Assembly: GCF_913566895.1 (NCBI RefSeq)
Contig: NZ_CAJYCN010000008.1
Location: forward strand, 1-64,000
DNA: 64,000 nt
From: Listeria ilorinensis
GTDB lineage: Bacteria > Bacillota > Bacilli > Lactobacillales > Listeriaceae
Direction: 5' to 3'
The first letter of the stretch is position 1, and each line of letters begins with the position of its first letter. The translations under genes and the position numbers were made by a program. Below the pieces are notes generated by a model, which was given only the letters and a program-made list of their open reading frames with translations, was not told where the DNA came from and searched no databases. Below, piece by piece: positions 27,124 to 36,554 of the stretch.

Positions 27124-29865
27124 ATGAATATGTTAAAAAATGAGTGGAAAAGACTTTTATCCAACAAGATCCTGCTCATCTCCACTATTGTTATTTTGTT
27201 TATCCCGATTCTTTACGGTGCCTTCTTCTTGAAATCGGTTTGGGATCCTTATAACAGTACAGGAAATTTACCTGTAGCTGTCGTTAACGAGGACGAACAA
27301 GTCGATTATCAAGGAAAAACACTGGATGTTGGGAACGAACTTGTCGATAATTTAAAGAAAAATGAAGATCTTGGCTGGCATTTTACAACCAAACATGATG
27401 CCGAAAAAGGTCTTGAAGACGGAAAATATTACATGATCGTCACGATCCCTCAAGATTTTTCCGCAAATGCAGCAACTGTTTTAGATAACAATCCCAAGAA
27501 AATGCAACTGAACTATAAAATCAATCCTTCGCAAAACTATATTGCCGAAGTGGTGACAAAACAAGGCGCTAGTCAGCTGAAAACAGAAGTTGCAACAAGT
27601 GTCACGAAGGAATATGCCAAAACCATATTTGCCAAAATACAAGAAGTCGGCAGCGGAATGACACAAGCCGCGGACGGAGCCAAAAAATTAAATGACGGTT
27701 CTGATAAACTCGCAAGTGGCAACCAAACAATAACTGAAAATCTGAACAAATTGGCAGCTAGCAGTCTCACCTTCAAGAGCGGTGCAAGTGAAATGAGTCT
27801 GAAAGTTGGCGAGGCTGCCCAAGGTGTAGATAAACTGGCGGATGGTGCTAACCAGCTGAATGCAGGTGTCACTCAGGCATCAGACGGAGCCAACCAATTG
27901 GCAAATGGCGCGGACACATTATCACTCGGCCTTATAAAATACACAGATGGCGTGAATGCGCTAAGTCCGGTTTCTAAACTTGCAGACGGTTCTAATACAT
28001 TGACAGATAAAATCGGTACACTCGGCTCAAGTGTCTCAGCGCTTCAAGCAGGTGCTGGTCAAGTTGCAGACGGTCAGCAAGAAATCACGAATCACCTCAA
28101 AGAACTTTCGAATGGTGTGGATCAGGCGGCGCAAGGTGTTCAAGAAGCGATCAGTCAAGCTGATTCTCCTGAAGCAAAAGCCCAATTAGAAAAACTTCAA
28201 ACGGGCGTTACCACCTTCCAAAAATCGATCCAAGACTTAAACCATGCAGTCAATACCGGTAATCAAAACCAGCTGAGTGCAGCACTTGGCAATGTTCAAA
28301 CTGGTTTAACCGCGCTAGAAGAAAGCAATAATCAAAATTATGAAGAAGCAATCAATCAAGGTGTTGATGCTGCGATCAATCAAGCCATCGCTGAAAATAA
28401 AATTGATGGAAGCAATCCTGAACTCAAGGCCATTATTGCAGCAGCGAAACAAGGAGCAACTGCAGGCGCCGATCAAGTGAACGGTGGTCAAAATGAATCT
28501 TTGAAACAACTGAAAGCAGGTATTGATCAACTTATTCAAAAAACTGATCAGGTCGGCGGTGCCATTAGTCAATTTTCAACAGGAGCAGACGAAATCGCCG
28601 GGGGTACGAACCAACTGATCATTCAAACCCAAGAAAGCGTTCAAAAACTTAAAACCTTGAATAGCGGCCTAAATACAATTCAAAACGGCCTAAATGGCTC
28701 GAACGGTTCAAGTGGCCTGATCCAGGGAAGCGAACAACTAGCTTCCGGCAGTGCAGCAGTGGAAAACAACTTGACTAAATTGAACACGGAGGGCGTGTCA
28801 AAACTTCAAGATGGTAGCCAAGAAATTTCAACCAACTTAGCAAAAGTGGCTGGCGGTGTTCAAGCACTCAACCAAAATTCCGGTCAACTCGTTTCCGGCA
28901 GTCAACAACTGGCTGGTGGCCTAAATCAAATGACCGCACAACTTCCAGCTATGCAAGACGGTACTAGTCAATTAGCAGCCGGTCTGGGCACCTTGCAAAG
29001 TGGTATGCCTCTTCTTCAAAACGGGGCTGGCCAATTAGCAGACGGGGCTGGTCAAATCAGCGATGGTTCCGGCAAACTGGCAGATGGTTCCAAAACACTT
29101 GGAGACGGTCTTTCAGCAGTTAAGGACGGTACCAGTGAGCTATCTGGAAAATTAAGTGATGGTGCAAAACAAATCAATGACACGCAAGCAACTGACAAAA
29201 CATACAACATGTTTGCGGCACCAACCAAACTTAGTGAAGAAAAATTAAGCGACGTGCCTAACTATGGTCATGGACTTGCACCTTATGTTCTTTCCCTCGG
29301 TCTTTATGTGGGCGCACTGGTTTTCAACTTTATCTTCCCGATCCGCCGCCCATCCATGACTCCGACATCTGGTTTATCATGGTGGTTCAGTAAATTCTCG
29401 ATCGGATTTATCGCGGCAGTTCTGCAAGCAGTCATCTTAGATCTCATCATGCTGGCACTGGGGCTTCATGTGGATCATTTAGGCGAATTCTTTATGATCT
29501 CCATTCTGACATCCCTTACCTATATGTTTATCGTGATGTTCCTAGCCATGAGTTTTGGCAATCCTGGACGTTTTATTGCCATGGTACTGCTCGTATTACA
29601 ATTAGGTGGTGCTGGCGGAACTTTCCCAATGCCACTGACAAACAGCTTCTTTAATGCGATTCATCCATACTTGCCAATGTCTTATTCCGTTTATGGGTTT
29701 AGACAAGCCATCTCTTCTGGACTTGGCAATACAGTGTATGTGCATAGTGCCTTGATCTTAGCAGGTCTAGTGATTGCCTTTAATGCCCTTTTAATCGGCA
29801 CCATGTATTTGCGCCGCAAGAAACGGTTTAAAGTAGAAAATCAGTCACTCATTGAAAATGTTTAA
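27124..29865 (+). CDS. YhgE/Pip family membrane protein
   Basis: A 913-residue protein. One N-terminal transmembrane helix (about 15-37) leads to the YhgE/Pip entry motif NLPVAVVNEDEQ. The large extracytoplasmic middle (about 170-690) is made of heptad-like repeats rich in DGA, LADG and QLASG words, probably a long coiled rod. The C-terminus has about five helices of the ABC-2 permease type. Relatives include the phage receptor Pip and the ESX partner YueB/EsaA; others are annotated as efflux proteins. Its substrate is unknown. It is co-operonic with the Rrf2 regulator. Confidence 0.88.
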   Translation: MNMLKNEWKRLLSNKILLISTIVILFIPILYGAFFLKSVWDPYNSTGNLPVAVVNEDEQVDYQGKTLDVGNELVDNLKKNEDLGWHFTTKHDAEKGLEDGKYYMIVTIPQDFSANAATVLDNNPKKMQLNYKINPSQNYIAEVVTKQGASQLKTEVATSVTKEYAKTIFAKIQEVGSGMTQAADGAKKLNDGSDKLASGNQTITENLNKLAASSLTFKSGASEMSLKVGEAAQGVDKLADGANQLNAGVTQASDGANQLANGADTLSLGLIKYTDGVNALSPVSKLADGSNTLTDKIGTLGSSVSALQAGAGQVADGQQEITNHLKELSNGVDQAAQGVQEAISQADSPEAKAQLEKLQTGVTTFQKSIQDLNHAVNTGNQNQLSAALGNVQTGLTALEESNNQNYEEAINQGVDAAINQAIAENKIDGSNPELKAIIAAAKQGATAGADQVNGGQNESLKQLKAGIDQLIQKTDQVGGAISQFSTGADEIAGGTNQLIIQTQESVQKLKTLNSGLNTIQNGLNGSNGSSGLIQGSEQLASGSAAVENNLTKLNTEGVSKLQDGSQEISTNLAKVAGGVQALNQNSGQLVSGSQQLAGGLNQMTAQLPAMQDGTSQLAAGLGTLQSGMPLLQNGAGQLADGAGQISDGSGKLADGSKTLGDGLSAVKDGTSELSGKLSDGAKQINDTQATDKTYNMFAAPTKLSEEKLSDVPNYGHGLAPYVLSLGLYVGALVFNFIFPIRRPSMTPTSGLSWWFSKFSIGFIAAVLQAVILDLIMLALGLHVDHLGEFFMISILTSLTYMFIVMFLAMSFGNPGRFIAMVLLVLQLGGAGGTFPMPLTNSFFNAIHPYLPMSYSVYGFRQAISSGLGNTVYVHSALILAGLVIAFNALLIGTMYLRRKKRFKVENQSLIENV

Positions 29866-29904
29866 CAAGCAACCTGACAGAATGGGCGTCTTATTTCGCC
29901 CCTA

Positions 29905-29930
29905 ATAAAAAAGGAAGCATCTCTGCCTCC
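29905..29930 (-). terminator. terminator of the glutamate decarboxylase gene
   Basis: Minus-strand stem GGAGGCA/TGCTTCC with loop GAGA and a following run of six T. Confidence 0.65.
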
Positions 29931-29936
29931 TTCAGA

Positions 29937-29977
29937 AACGTCTGCAAAACTTTCTATAATGGTTCTGCAGACGTTTT
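29937..29977 (+). terminator. terminator of the yhgE-like gene
   Basis: Plus-strand arms AACGTCTGCA and TGCAGACGTT, extended inward by AAAC/GTT pairs, followed by six T. It ends at the stop codon of the convergent gad gene. Confidence 0.8.
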
Positions 29978-31381
29978 TTAATGGGTAAAACCATATGGCT
30001 TCTTCTCACTATCATCATGGTAGAGCAAATGCGCCTGATCCAATTCCTCTAGCGCTTCATGAAAATCAACCACCAGCTCCTCAGCCACATTCCAGCCTAA
30101 GTCAGCCCGACAAACGATCCGCTGAATCAAGATATCTGACAAGTCATCCGGCAAAGGATAGGCCGGGATTTGCCAACCTTTCATTAGAAGTCGGTCGGCT
30201 AAATCATAAAGTGTCCACTTGGTCTCATTATCTTCTTTCAAGCGGTAGCACACGATCGGCAAATTCTGACCATCATTGTAGATTTCAAAACGTCCTGTGG
30301 CTTCAATTTTTTCAGCCAGATACTTTGCGACTTTCTGGGTATGGGTTTGAATCTCTTGATAACCTTCGAAACCAAAACGTAGAAAATTATAATATTGCCC
30401 GATAATATGACTGGCACTTCGTGAAAAATTAATGGCCATTGTTGGCATTTCACCACCCAGATAACTCACGCGAAAGACCAGCTCCTCCGGCAAATACGCT
30501 TTATCCCGCCATAAAATCCAACCAACTCCAGGATAGACTAAACCATATTTATGCCCCGAAGTATTGATAGAAACTACATTTTTCAGCCGAAAATCCCACT
30601 CAAGATCTGGTTCGACAAAGGGGGTAAACATGGCCCCACTTGCACCATCTACATGAATGACCAGCTCATGTTCATGTTCCGCATTATAGGCACTTACTTT
30701 ACGATCCAGCTCCTTGATATCATCATACTTACCTGTGTAAGTAATACCAAGAATACCAACTACACCGATCGTATAATCATCCACATAATCAAATACTCGG
30801 TCTGTATCCAAACTGAGATGCTCTTCATCCATAGGTACGACCCGCATTTCCACATCAAAATAGACACAGAATTTCTCCCAGCAAACCTGATAGCCCGACG
30901 AAATGACCAGATTTGGCTGTTGCTTCGTCACATCCAAGCCACGTGCTTTAGCCAAGTTCCGCCATCTAAACTTCATGGCCATCCCACCAAGCATGCAAGC
31001 TTCGCTAGAACCAACAGTCGAGGTGCCAATAAAAGCTTCTTTTTTCGGTGCCCGCCATAAGTCTGCCAGCATATTGACACAACGATTTTCAAGTTCAGCA
31101 GTCTGCGGATATTCCGACTTGTCAATTGCATTTTTTTCAAGGGTTTCAGCCATTAGCATCTCAGCTTCCGGTTCCATGAAAGTTTGACAGAATGTCGCTA
31201 AATTCTGTCTGGCATTTCCTTCATCCATCAGTTGATCTTTGACGAGCTGGTAAGCAATTCGCGGTTCAACCGGTTCAGCCGCCAGTTTATATCTGGGCAT
31301 TTCTCGATTTTCCTCATCCGAACCAAAAATAGGCACTTGGTAACTCTGATGACGCTTCTGATCTTTCTTACCATATAACAT
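29978..31381 (-). CDS. gad: glutamate decarboxylase
   Basis: A 467-residue PLP enzyme converting glutamate to GABA and CO2, which consumes a proton and protects against acid. The PLP lysine lies in NTSGHKYGLVYPGVGW (about residue 277), and HVDGASGAMFTPF holds the cofactor-binding Asp. Length equals GadA/GadB. RBS GAGGAGG precedes the ATG. No glutamate/GABA antiporter is adjacent, unlike the gadT-gadD type pairs I recall in Listeria. A sigma-B-type promoter lies directly upstream. Confidence 0.95.
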   Translation of the reverse strand: MLYGKKDQKRHQSYQVPIFGSDEENREMPRYKLAAEPVEPRIAYQLVKDQLMDEGNARQNLATFCQTFMEPEAEMLMAETLEKNAIDKSEYPQTAELENRCVNMLADLWRAPKKEAFIGTSTVGSSEACMLGGMAMKFRWRNLAKARGLDVTKQQPNLVISSGYQVCWEKFCVYFDVEMRVVPMDEEHLSLDTDRVFDYVDDYTIGVVGILGITYTGKYDDIKELDRKVSAYNAEHEHELVIHVDGASGAMFTPFVEPDLEWDFRLKNVVSINTSGHKYGLVYPGVGWILWRDKAYLPEELVFRVSYLGGEMPTMAINFSRSASHIIGQYYNFLRFGFEGYQEIQTHTQKVAKYLAEKIEATGRFEIYNDGQNLPIVCYRLKEDNETKWTLYDLADRLLMKGWQIPAYPLPDDLSDILIQRIVCRADLGWNVAEELVVDFHEALEELDQAHLLYHDDSEKKPYGFTH

Positions 31382-31412
31382 TTGGGAACCTCCTCTTCTT
31401 ACTCATTCTTAA

Positions 31413-31437
31413 CTACCCTACGTACTTATTCTAAAAC
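31413..31437 (-). promoter_or_regulatory. sigma-B-type promoter of gad
   Basis: Minus-strand GTTTTA (31432-31437) and GGGTAG (31413-31418), 13 bases apart, the same spacing as the rsbV site. The -35 element abuts the T-run of the cshA terminator. Acid-resistance gad genes are known sigma-B targets in Listeria. Confidence 0.75.
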
Positions 31438-31474
31438 AAAAAAGCGCCAAACTCAAAACTTGAGTTGACGCTTT
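31438..31474 (-). terminator. terminator of cshA
   Basis: Minus-strand stem AAAGCG-CAACTC paired with GAGTT-GCGCTTT, followed by a T-rich run, a few bases after the cshA stop codon. Confidence 0.8.
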
Positions 31475-31481
31475 GCAATGA

Positions 31482-32981
31482 TTATTTTGATTTTTTGTAG
31501 CTGCCTTTATTTTTGCCACGGTTGTCATTATAGCGACGGTCACGGCTGCCAGAATTACTGCCTCTACGACCTTTTCCGCTATTATTACGATCACGGTAAC
31601 CACCACGATAGTTGCCACCTTTACCGCCGCCTTTTCCACCTTTGCCATTACGTTGTGGAAGCGGACGTTCTTCTGTAATGTGAACCGGCGTTTGATCCGG
31701 TTCTTTTGCCAACATTTTTAGCATAGCTGCAGCAATGTCTGTTGCATCGTAGTTTTCCAGAAGTTCACTAGCGACTGTTTTATAATCCGCTAGATTTTCT
31801 TCTGTGATGATTTCTGTGATTTTTTCTGTTGCAATACGCAATTGACCTGCAAAAGCTTCATCCCAAGTTGGTGCTTTGAGCGGGGTCATCCGTTTTTTCG
31901 TCGTTTGCTCAACAGTACGAAGGTAGCCCATTTCGCGCGGCTGTACAAATGTAATTGCCATTCCTTCTTTACCAGCACGTCCTGTACGTCCAATCCGGTG
32001 TACATAGCTTTCTGGATCTTGTGGGATATCATAGTTATAAACGTGTGTCACACCAGAAATATCGAGTCCACGAGCCGCGACATCAGTTGCAACCAGCACA
32101 TCTACTTTACCTTCTTTAAATTTGCGAAGAACGCTCATCCGTTTTGCTTGAGTCAAATCTCCGTGAATCCCTTCTGCAACATATCCACGCATATCAAGTG
32201 CACGTGAAAGTTCGTCCACACGACGTTTTGTACGTCCGAAAACGATTGCTAAGTCAGGTGACTGCACATCTAGCAGACGGCTTAGTACATCGAATTTTTC
32301 TTTTTCATGAACTTTAACGAAATACTGCTCAATTAAAAGTGCTGTCATTTCTTTAGCTTTGATGCGAATCAGTTCTGGATCATGCATAAAGCGTTCACCG
32401 ATACGACGAATTGGATCGGGCATCGTTGCTGAGAAGAGAAGTGTTTGGCGTTCTGCTGGTACTTCTTTCAAAATCGTTTCAATATCATCGATGAAGCCCA
32501 TATTAAGCATTTCATCTGCTTCGTCCAGTACAAGTGTTTCTACGTGATCCAATTTTAATGTACGACGATTGATATGGTCTAAAATACGTCCAGGCGTTCC
32601 CACGACGATTTGTGGTTTTTTCTTAAGTGAACGAATTTGGCGACTGATATCAGAACCACCATAAACAGCTAATACCCGCACGTGTTTATCATAGCTTAAT
32701 TTGTACAGTTCTTCTGAAACTTGAATTGCGAGTTCACGCGTCGGTGCAATGATCAGCGCCTGTACATCCCCACTTTTTTGATCGATCTTTTGGATCATTG
32801 GTAAACCAAAAGCGGCCGTTTTACCTGTTCCTGTTTGTGCTTGACCGATAAGATCCTTACCTGCTAGACCGATCGGAATCGTTTTTTCTTGAATAGGAGT
32901 TGCCTCTTCAAACCCCATTCTTTTCACTGATTTTACAATTTTTTCGTCCAGACCGAACTCTGAAAACTTTGTCAATGTCAT
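31482..32981 (-). CDS. cshA: DEAD-box RNA helicase CshA
   Basis: A 499-residue ATP-dependent RNA helicase. Q motif near PIQEKTIP, Walker A AQTGTGKT (48-55), DEAD (154-157), SAT in LFSATMPDP, and [10 protein letters not shown] in domain 2. The C-terminal tail (about 430-499) is rich in Gly, Arg, Asn and Lys, as in CshA proteins that act in RNA decay, ribosome assembly and cold growth. RBS AAAGGAG. A promoter about 290 bases upstream and two hairpins in the leader suggest regulated expression. Confidence 0.95.
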   Translation of the reverse strand: MTLTKFSEFGLDEKIVKSVKRMGFEEATPIQEKTIPIGLAGKDLIGQAQTGTGKTAAFGLPMIQKIDQKSGDVQALIIAPTRELAIQVSEELYKLSYDKHVRVLAVYGGSDISRQIRSLKKKPQIVVGTPGRILDHINRRTLKLDHVETLVLDEADEMLNMGFIDDIETILKEVPAERQTLLFSATMPDPIRRIGERFMHDPELIRIKAKEMTALLIEQYFVKVHEKEKFDVLSRLLDVQSPDLAIVFGRTKRRVDELSRALDMRGYVAEGIHGDLTQAKRMSVLRKFKEGKVDVLVATDVAARGLDISGVTHVYNYDIPQDPESYVHRIGRTGRAGKEGMAITFVQPREMGYLRTVEQTTKKRMTPLKAPTWDEAFAGQLRIATEKITEIITEENLADYKTVASELLENYDATDIAAAMLKMLAKEPDQTPVHITEERPLPQRNGKGGKGGGKGGNYRGGYRDRNNSGKGRRGSNSGSRDRRYNDNRGKNKGSYKKSK

Positions 32982-33268
32982 TTCTCCTTTACCTTGTAAG
33001 AGTTTTGGTAGGAGAGCTTTTCATATCGCTACACTTACGGCGATCCATCTTTGTTTATCAATGCTTATTGAAAAGGAATAAAAATCCATTTTCATTTTAT
33101 GGCAGTAAAAAAGCTTGAATCTTCAAGCCAAATTTTTTAGCTATCTCACCATCTACTGCGTGGTGCAAAAACCTGATTGTTTGAGTAAAAATTTCTACCT
33201 AAACACCCAACACAAAAAAAAGCCCTCATTTACATCACTAGGCTAACAAATACACCTAATAAACTTCC
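32982..33268 (-). promoter_or_regulatory. long structured leader of cshA
   Basis: About 290 bases with no gene between the predicted start and the cshA ATG. It contains two minus-strand terminator-like hairpins: 33214-33244 (weak AGCC/GGCT stem, then eight T) and 33106-33128 (GCTTGAA/TTCAAGC, then a T-run). Long leaders of this type are common on cold-shock and helicase genes. Confidence 0.5.
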
Positions 33269-33275
33269 ATCTATC

Positions 33276-33304
33276 ATGATACCATTTATAAGCACGAATT
33301 TCAA
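33276..33304 (-). promoter_or_regulatory. putative promoter of cshA
   Basis: Minus-strand TTGAAA (33299-33304) and TATCAT (33276-33281) with 17-base spacing and TGG just before the -10 element. Confidence 0.6.
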
Positions 33305-33363
33305 TCTGAAAAACTTTATTTTTGCGAATAAAATTAAGGAAAGCGTCTTCAATGTACGGAAAA

Positions 33364-33391
33364 AAGAAAAAACAGCCACTATTAAGCTGTT
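33364..33391 (-). terminator. terminator of the 306-residue membrane protein gene
   Basis: Minus-strand stem AACAGC/GCTGTT followed by six T, immediately after the stop codon. Confidence 0.75.
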
Positions 33392-33392
33392 T

Positions 33393-34313
33393 TTAACCTA
33401 CTTCTTCATAAGATAGCATCGGAAAATCAATCGCTAAAATCGATCGCTGCACTTCGCCGATTTCACTCATCCACTCTATTATACTCTGATCATCAAAATG
33501 ATCGAGCATATCTTGTAAACTAGCACATTCCATTTCAAGTGCTTTTTTTGCACTCGCAGCGTAAGCTCTTGTAGTGTCTGACTTTTGCCACGCATCAGTC
33601 TGATCCAATTGTATACTTATGGCTTCTTTTTCCTTGAGCATGGCAGCCACTTGTTTCAAAAACGTCTCCTTATCCGCTCCGTAATCTTTTGCAAGTTCAT
33701 TAAATCTAGCAGAAAAATGAATGACCTCTGGGCGAATCTCCTGTTCAGCTTTTATCAGTGCTTGATCGTATTGCTTCTTTTTTTCAGGAATAATCTGGTA
33801 GGCAAGGATCACTTCTGAATGTGGCAGATAGGTCAGCTTGACTTTCTGCCCGGATTTTAATGAAAAGAGCGGCTTGGTTTTGCCAAAATAACGATGCCAG
33901 CCATGTCCTAAGCGGTATTGCTCCCCAGAGGATACATCTAAATAATAACTTGTGCTGCGATATCCATGATCGGCTCTGATCTGGTAAACTTCCTTCTCCT
34001 CTGTGACTGGCTGCTTGAGGTAACGAATGTCCTTTGAAATATCATCAGCTAGGGAACAACCAGTAATCACAAGCAGTAAACCGGTTATCCCCACAAATAT
34101 TTGGTATCTTTTTCTCATAGTTTTTTTGGGAGTTTGAGTCCGTCCATAGATAAGCGCAACAAAGCACCCTGCCCCCACAACGAAGCATAAAAGCGTCATC
34201 AAAAATAGTTTTATCCAACCGACCCAGCCAAGCGGCGGTAAAATGATAATCCCTGCAAAAATAACGATGATTACTGCTAATCCACCTATAACTAGTTTTC
34301 CTTTTTTATTCAT
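33393..34313 (-). CDS. membrane protein of unknown function
   Basis: A 306-residue protein. Three hydrophobic segments lie near the N-terminus (about 8-28, 32-58, 70-95), followed by a soluble part that is Lys/Glu-rich and helical towards the end. The middle has beta strands such as DHGYRSTSYYLDVSSGEQYRL. I chose the ATG at 34313 (MNKKGK) because AGGGGAGAG lies five bases upstream; the longer frame would run into the esterase gene. I do not recognise the family. Confidence 0.7.
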   Translation of the reverse strand: MNKKGKLVIGGLAVIIVIFAGIIILPPLGWVGWIKLFLMTLLCFVVGAGCFVALIYGRTQTPKKTMRKRYQIFVGITGLLLVITGCSLADDISKDIRYLKQPVTEEKEVYQIRADHGYRSTSYYLDVSSGEQYRLGHGWHRYFGKTKPLFSLKSGQKVKLTYLPHSEVILAYQIIPEKKKQYDQALIKAEQEIRPEVIHFSARFNELAKDYGADKETFLKQVAAMLKEKEAISIQLDQTDAWQKSDTTRAYAASAKKALEMECASLQDMLDHFDDQSIIEWMSEIGEVQRSILAIDFPMLSYEEVG

Positions 34314-34348
34314 CAAGTCTCTCCCCTTCTGCCTGACTAAAGAGCTGC

Positions 34349-34380
34349 TAAAAAAGCTGCCGTTAGTCAAACACGACAGC
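34349..34380 (-). terminator. terminator overlapping the end of the esterase gene
   Basis: Minus-strand stem GCTGTCGT/ACGGCAGC followed by six T. The upstream arm and loop lie inside the last codons of the esterase gene (stop at 34363-34365). Confidence 0.75.
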
Positions 34381-35097
34381 CTTTTTTTCATTCATTACCT
34401 GATGAAAGTCTCTTTTTAAAAAAGAAAGGACACGTTCAAATAGGATTTCATTTGCAGCATCTAGACAAAGTAAATGCCCCGCATCCGGCATCTGAAAAAT
34501 TTCTTTTGGAGCGTTGATTTTCTCCTCTAAAAAGGCTACACTTTTCTCTGCCGGAACGACCATATCTTTACCGCCTTGCGCAATAAATGTTGGAATATCA
34601 ATATGCTCAAATGCTGGGCGGCCAAGATCGACCATCTTTTTAAACTGCAAAGTTGAGTTCGCCGGTACTTCCTTTGCCTTGCCAAAGTAGCGGTTGAAAA
34701 CGGAGGATTCTTTCATCGGTCCCGTTTTCACTTCTGCGATCAGCTTGCGGCCATCTTGTAAGAGTTGCCCCCAATCCAGATAATTCACAGCTGTACTAAG
34801 CAAAACCAGCTTTTTCACTTCTGGATGATGTCTGGCGAGCCAGCCTGCCAGAAGCCCACCCATCGAAAAGCCAATGATATAAACTTCTTCATCTTCTTTT
34901 AGCAGTTGTGTTAAAATACTCTCGGTAAAAACCAGCCAGTCCTTATAGGTCACATTCCGTAAATGACGCAATTTATCATGCCCCGGAAGTGTAGGTGTCA
35001 ACACATCCCAGTCTGTGTGCGCTTTAAGATAGTCTGTCAACGGTTTGATCTCTGCCGGTGAACCGGTGAATCCGTGAATACAAAGACATGCCACCAT
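34363..35097 (-). CDS. carboxylesterase / monoacylglycerol lipase family hydrolase
   Basis: A 244-residue alpha/beta hydrolase close to Bacillus carboxylesterase Est30/YvaK. The nucleophile is Ser78 in GFSMGG; the Asp in GGKDMVVP (about 196) and the His in DAGHLLCLD (about 223) complete the triad. The oxyanion motif HGFTGSP is at 8-14. Expected substrates are short-chain esters or monoacylglycerols. RBS AGGAGG. It follows murF by 27 bases. Confidence 0.9.
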   Translation of the reverse strand: MVACLCIHGFTGSPAEIKPLTDYLKAHTDWDVLTPTLPGHDKLRHLRNVTYKDWLVFTESILTQLLKEDEEVYIIGFSMGGLLAGWLARHHPEVKKLVLLSTAVNYLDWGQLLQDGRKLIAEVKTGPMKESSVFNRYFGKAKEVPANSTLQFKKMVDLGRPAFEHIDIPTFIAQGGKDMVVPAEKSVAFLEEKINAPKEIFQMPDAGHLLCLDAANEILFERVLSFLKRDFHQVMNEKKAVVFD

Positions 35098-35124
35098 ATC
35101 TTTTTTCCTCCTGTGTGTAAACCA

Positions 35125-36507
35125 TCATTCTCCTATGATAAGCTTTTCGACGACATCTTTCAAGCCCATTCCATAAGAACCTTTGACCAGTATCCATTCA
35201 TTTCCTGTTACCGCCCCTAAAAGCGCATCTATCAAGGCTTCTTTTGTGTCAAAATAATGAACGTTGCCCTGACCAATTTTATGAGCAGCCTCATCTCGAA
35301 AAGCTTTCATCGCCTGTCCGTACAAAAAGATCTGATCGACTTTCCCAGCTTCCAAAACGGCAGCAGACTCTTTATGGAAGCGTTCGCTGTCTTCACCAAG
35401 CTCTAGCATATCAGCCAGAACCGCCCATTTCACAAATGTACCTGACTCCATACTCATAAATGTCCGGAGTACTGCTTGGAGAGCGGTTGGACTGGAATTG
35501 TAAGCATCATTTAAAATACGTGATCCCTTCTGTGTTTCCAACCATTCGAGCCGACTTTTTGAGCGTTCCATCCCGAGAAGCGCCTGTTTAATACTTGGAA
35601 GGGAAATGCGACATTCTTGAGCCGCTAACATTGCCGCCATCGTATTGAAGACATTATGTTCACCGATGATCGGAACAAACAGTTCTGTATCGCCAGTCAG
35701 ATTTGTCTGGAACCATGTCCCATCTGTCTCCGTTCGAATTTCCGTTGGATAAATATCAGCAGAAGTCTCGCGCCCAAATGTTTGATAAGGTCTGATTTCT
35801 TTCTGATCACATAAAAGTGGTTCTTCATTCGGGATAATCAGAAAACCATCTTCCTTAAGTCCGGCTTGGATCTCCAATTTTGCCTCAGCGATCCCGGCCC
35901 GAGAACCTAGATGCTCAATGTGCGCCTCTCCAATATTCGTAATAATCGCTACATCTGGTCTGGCAATAGCCGACAACCGTTCGATTTCATGACGATGGTT
36001 CATACCCATCTCCAAAATCGCCACTTCAGTATCCTCAGACATTGTTAAAATTGTATAAGGCAACCCAATATGATTATTAAAATTTCCCGCTGTCGCATGT
36101 GTCCGATAAGTCGATTCAAAGATGGCCCGTGTAATATCTTTTGTTGTAGTTTTCCCATTACTGCCGGTAATCGCCACTACGAATGGATTCACCTCTTCTA
36201 TATAGATACGTGCAAGTTTTTGAAGTGCATCCAGTGTATCTTCAACTAATAGAACGGGATAGTCCAATGGTGGATTCGGGATATCTTGCTGCCAAAATGC
36301 ACAGGCTGCCCCTTGATCAATTGCCTGTTTCACAAACGTATGTCCATCACGTTCCGCACCAACAAACGGCACAAATAAGTCTCCTGATTGAAGCTTGCGC
36401 GTGTCAAAACAAACTCCGGTGATAGTTGTGTCTTCAAATTCGCCTAAATCTTGTTGGATTCCCAGCATTTGTGCGATTTGACCCATTGTTTTTTTCATTT
36501 TTTTCAC
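35125..36507 (-). CDS. murF: UDP-N-acetylmuramoyl-tripeptide--D-alanyl-D-alanine ligase
   Basis: A 460-residue Mur ligase that adds D-Ala-D-Ala to the cytoplasmic peptidoglycan precursor. ATP-binding GSNGKTTT is at 115-122; NFNNHIGLPYTIL and EMGMNHRHEI are Mur-ligase core motifs, and NDAYNSSPTALQA marks the MurF C-terminal region. It lies downstream of ddl, which makes its dipeptide substrate. A hairpin between them (36518-36547) may reduce readthrough. Confidence 0.97.
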   Translation of the reverse strand: MKKMKKTMGQIAQMLGIQQDLGEFEDTTITGVCFDTRKLQSGDLFVPFVGAERDGHTFVKQAIDQGAACAFWQQDIPNPPLDYPVLLVEDTLDALQKLARIYIEEVNPFVVAITGSNGKTTTKDITRAIFESTYRTHATAGNFNNHIGLPYTILTMSEDTEVAILEMGMNHRHEIERLSAIARPDVAIITNIGEAHIEHLGSRAGIAEAKLEIQAGLKEDGFLIIPNEEPLLCDQKEIRPYQTFGRETSADIYPTEIRTETDGTWFQTNLTGDTELFVPIIGEHNVFNTMAAMLAAQECRISLPSIKQALLGMERSKSRLEWLETQKGSRILNDAYNSSPTALQAVLRTFMSMESGTFVKWAVLADMLELGEDSERFHKESAAVLEAGKVDQIFLYGQAMKAFRDEAAHKIGQGNVHYFDTKEALIDALLGAVTGNEWILVKGSYGMGLKDVVEKLIIGE

Positions 36508-36517
36508 CTATTCTCTC

Positions 36518-36547
36518 GAAAAAAGCAGTTCCAGTGTTGAAACTGCT
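36518..36547 (-). terminator. terminator-like hairpin between ddl and murF
   Basis: Minus-strand stem AGCAGTTTC/GGAACTGCT (one mismatch) followed by six T, placed inside an apparent operon, so perhaps only partly terminating. Confidence 0.7.
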
Positions 36548-36554
36548 CTCGCAT

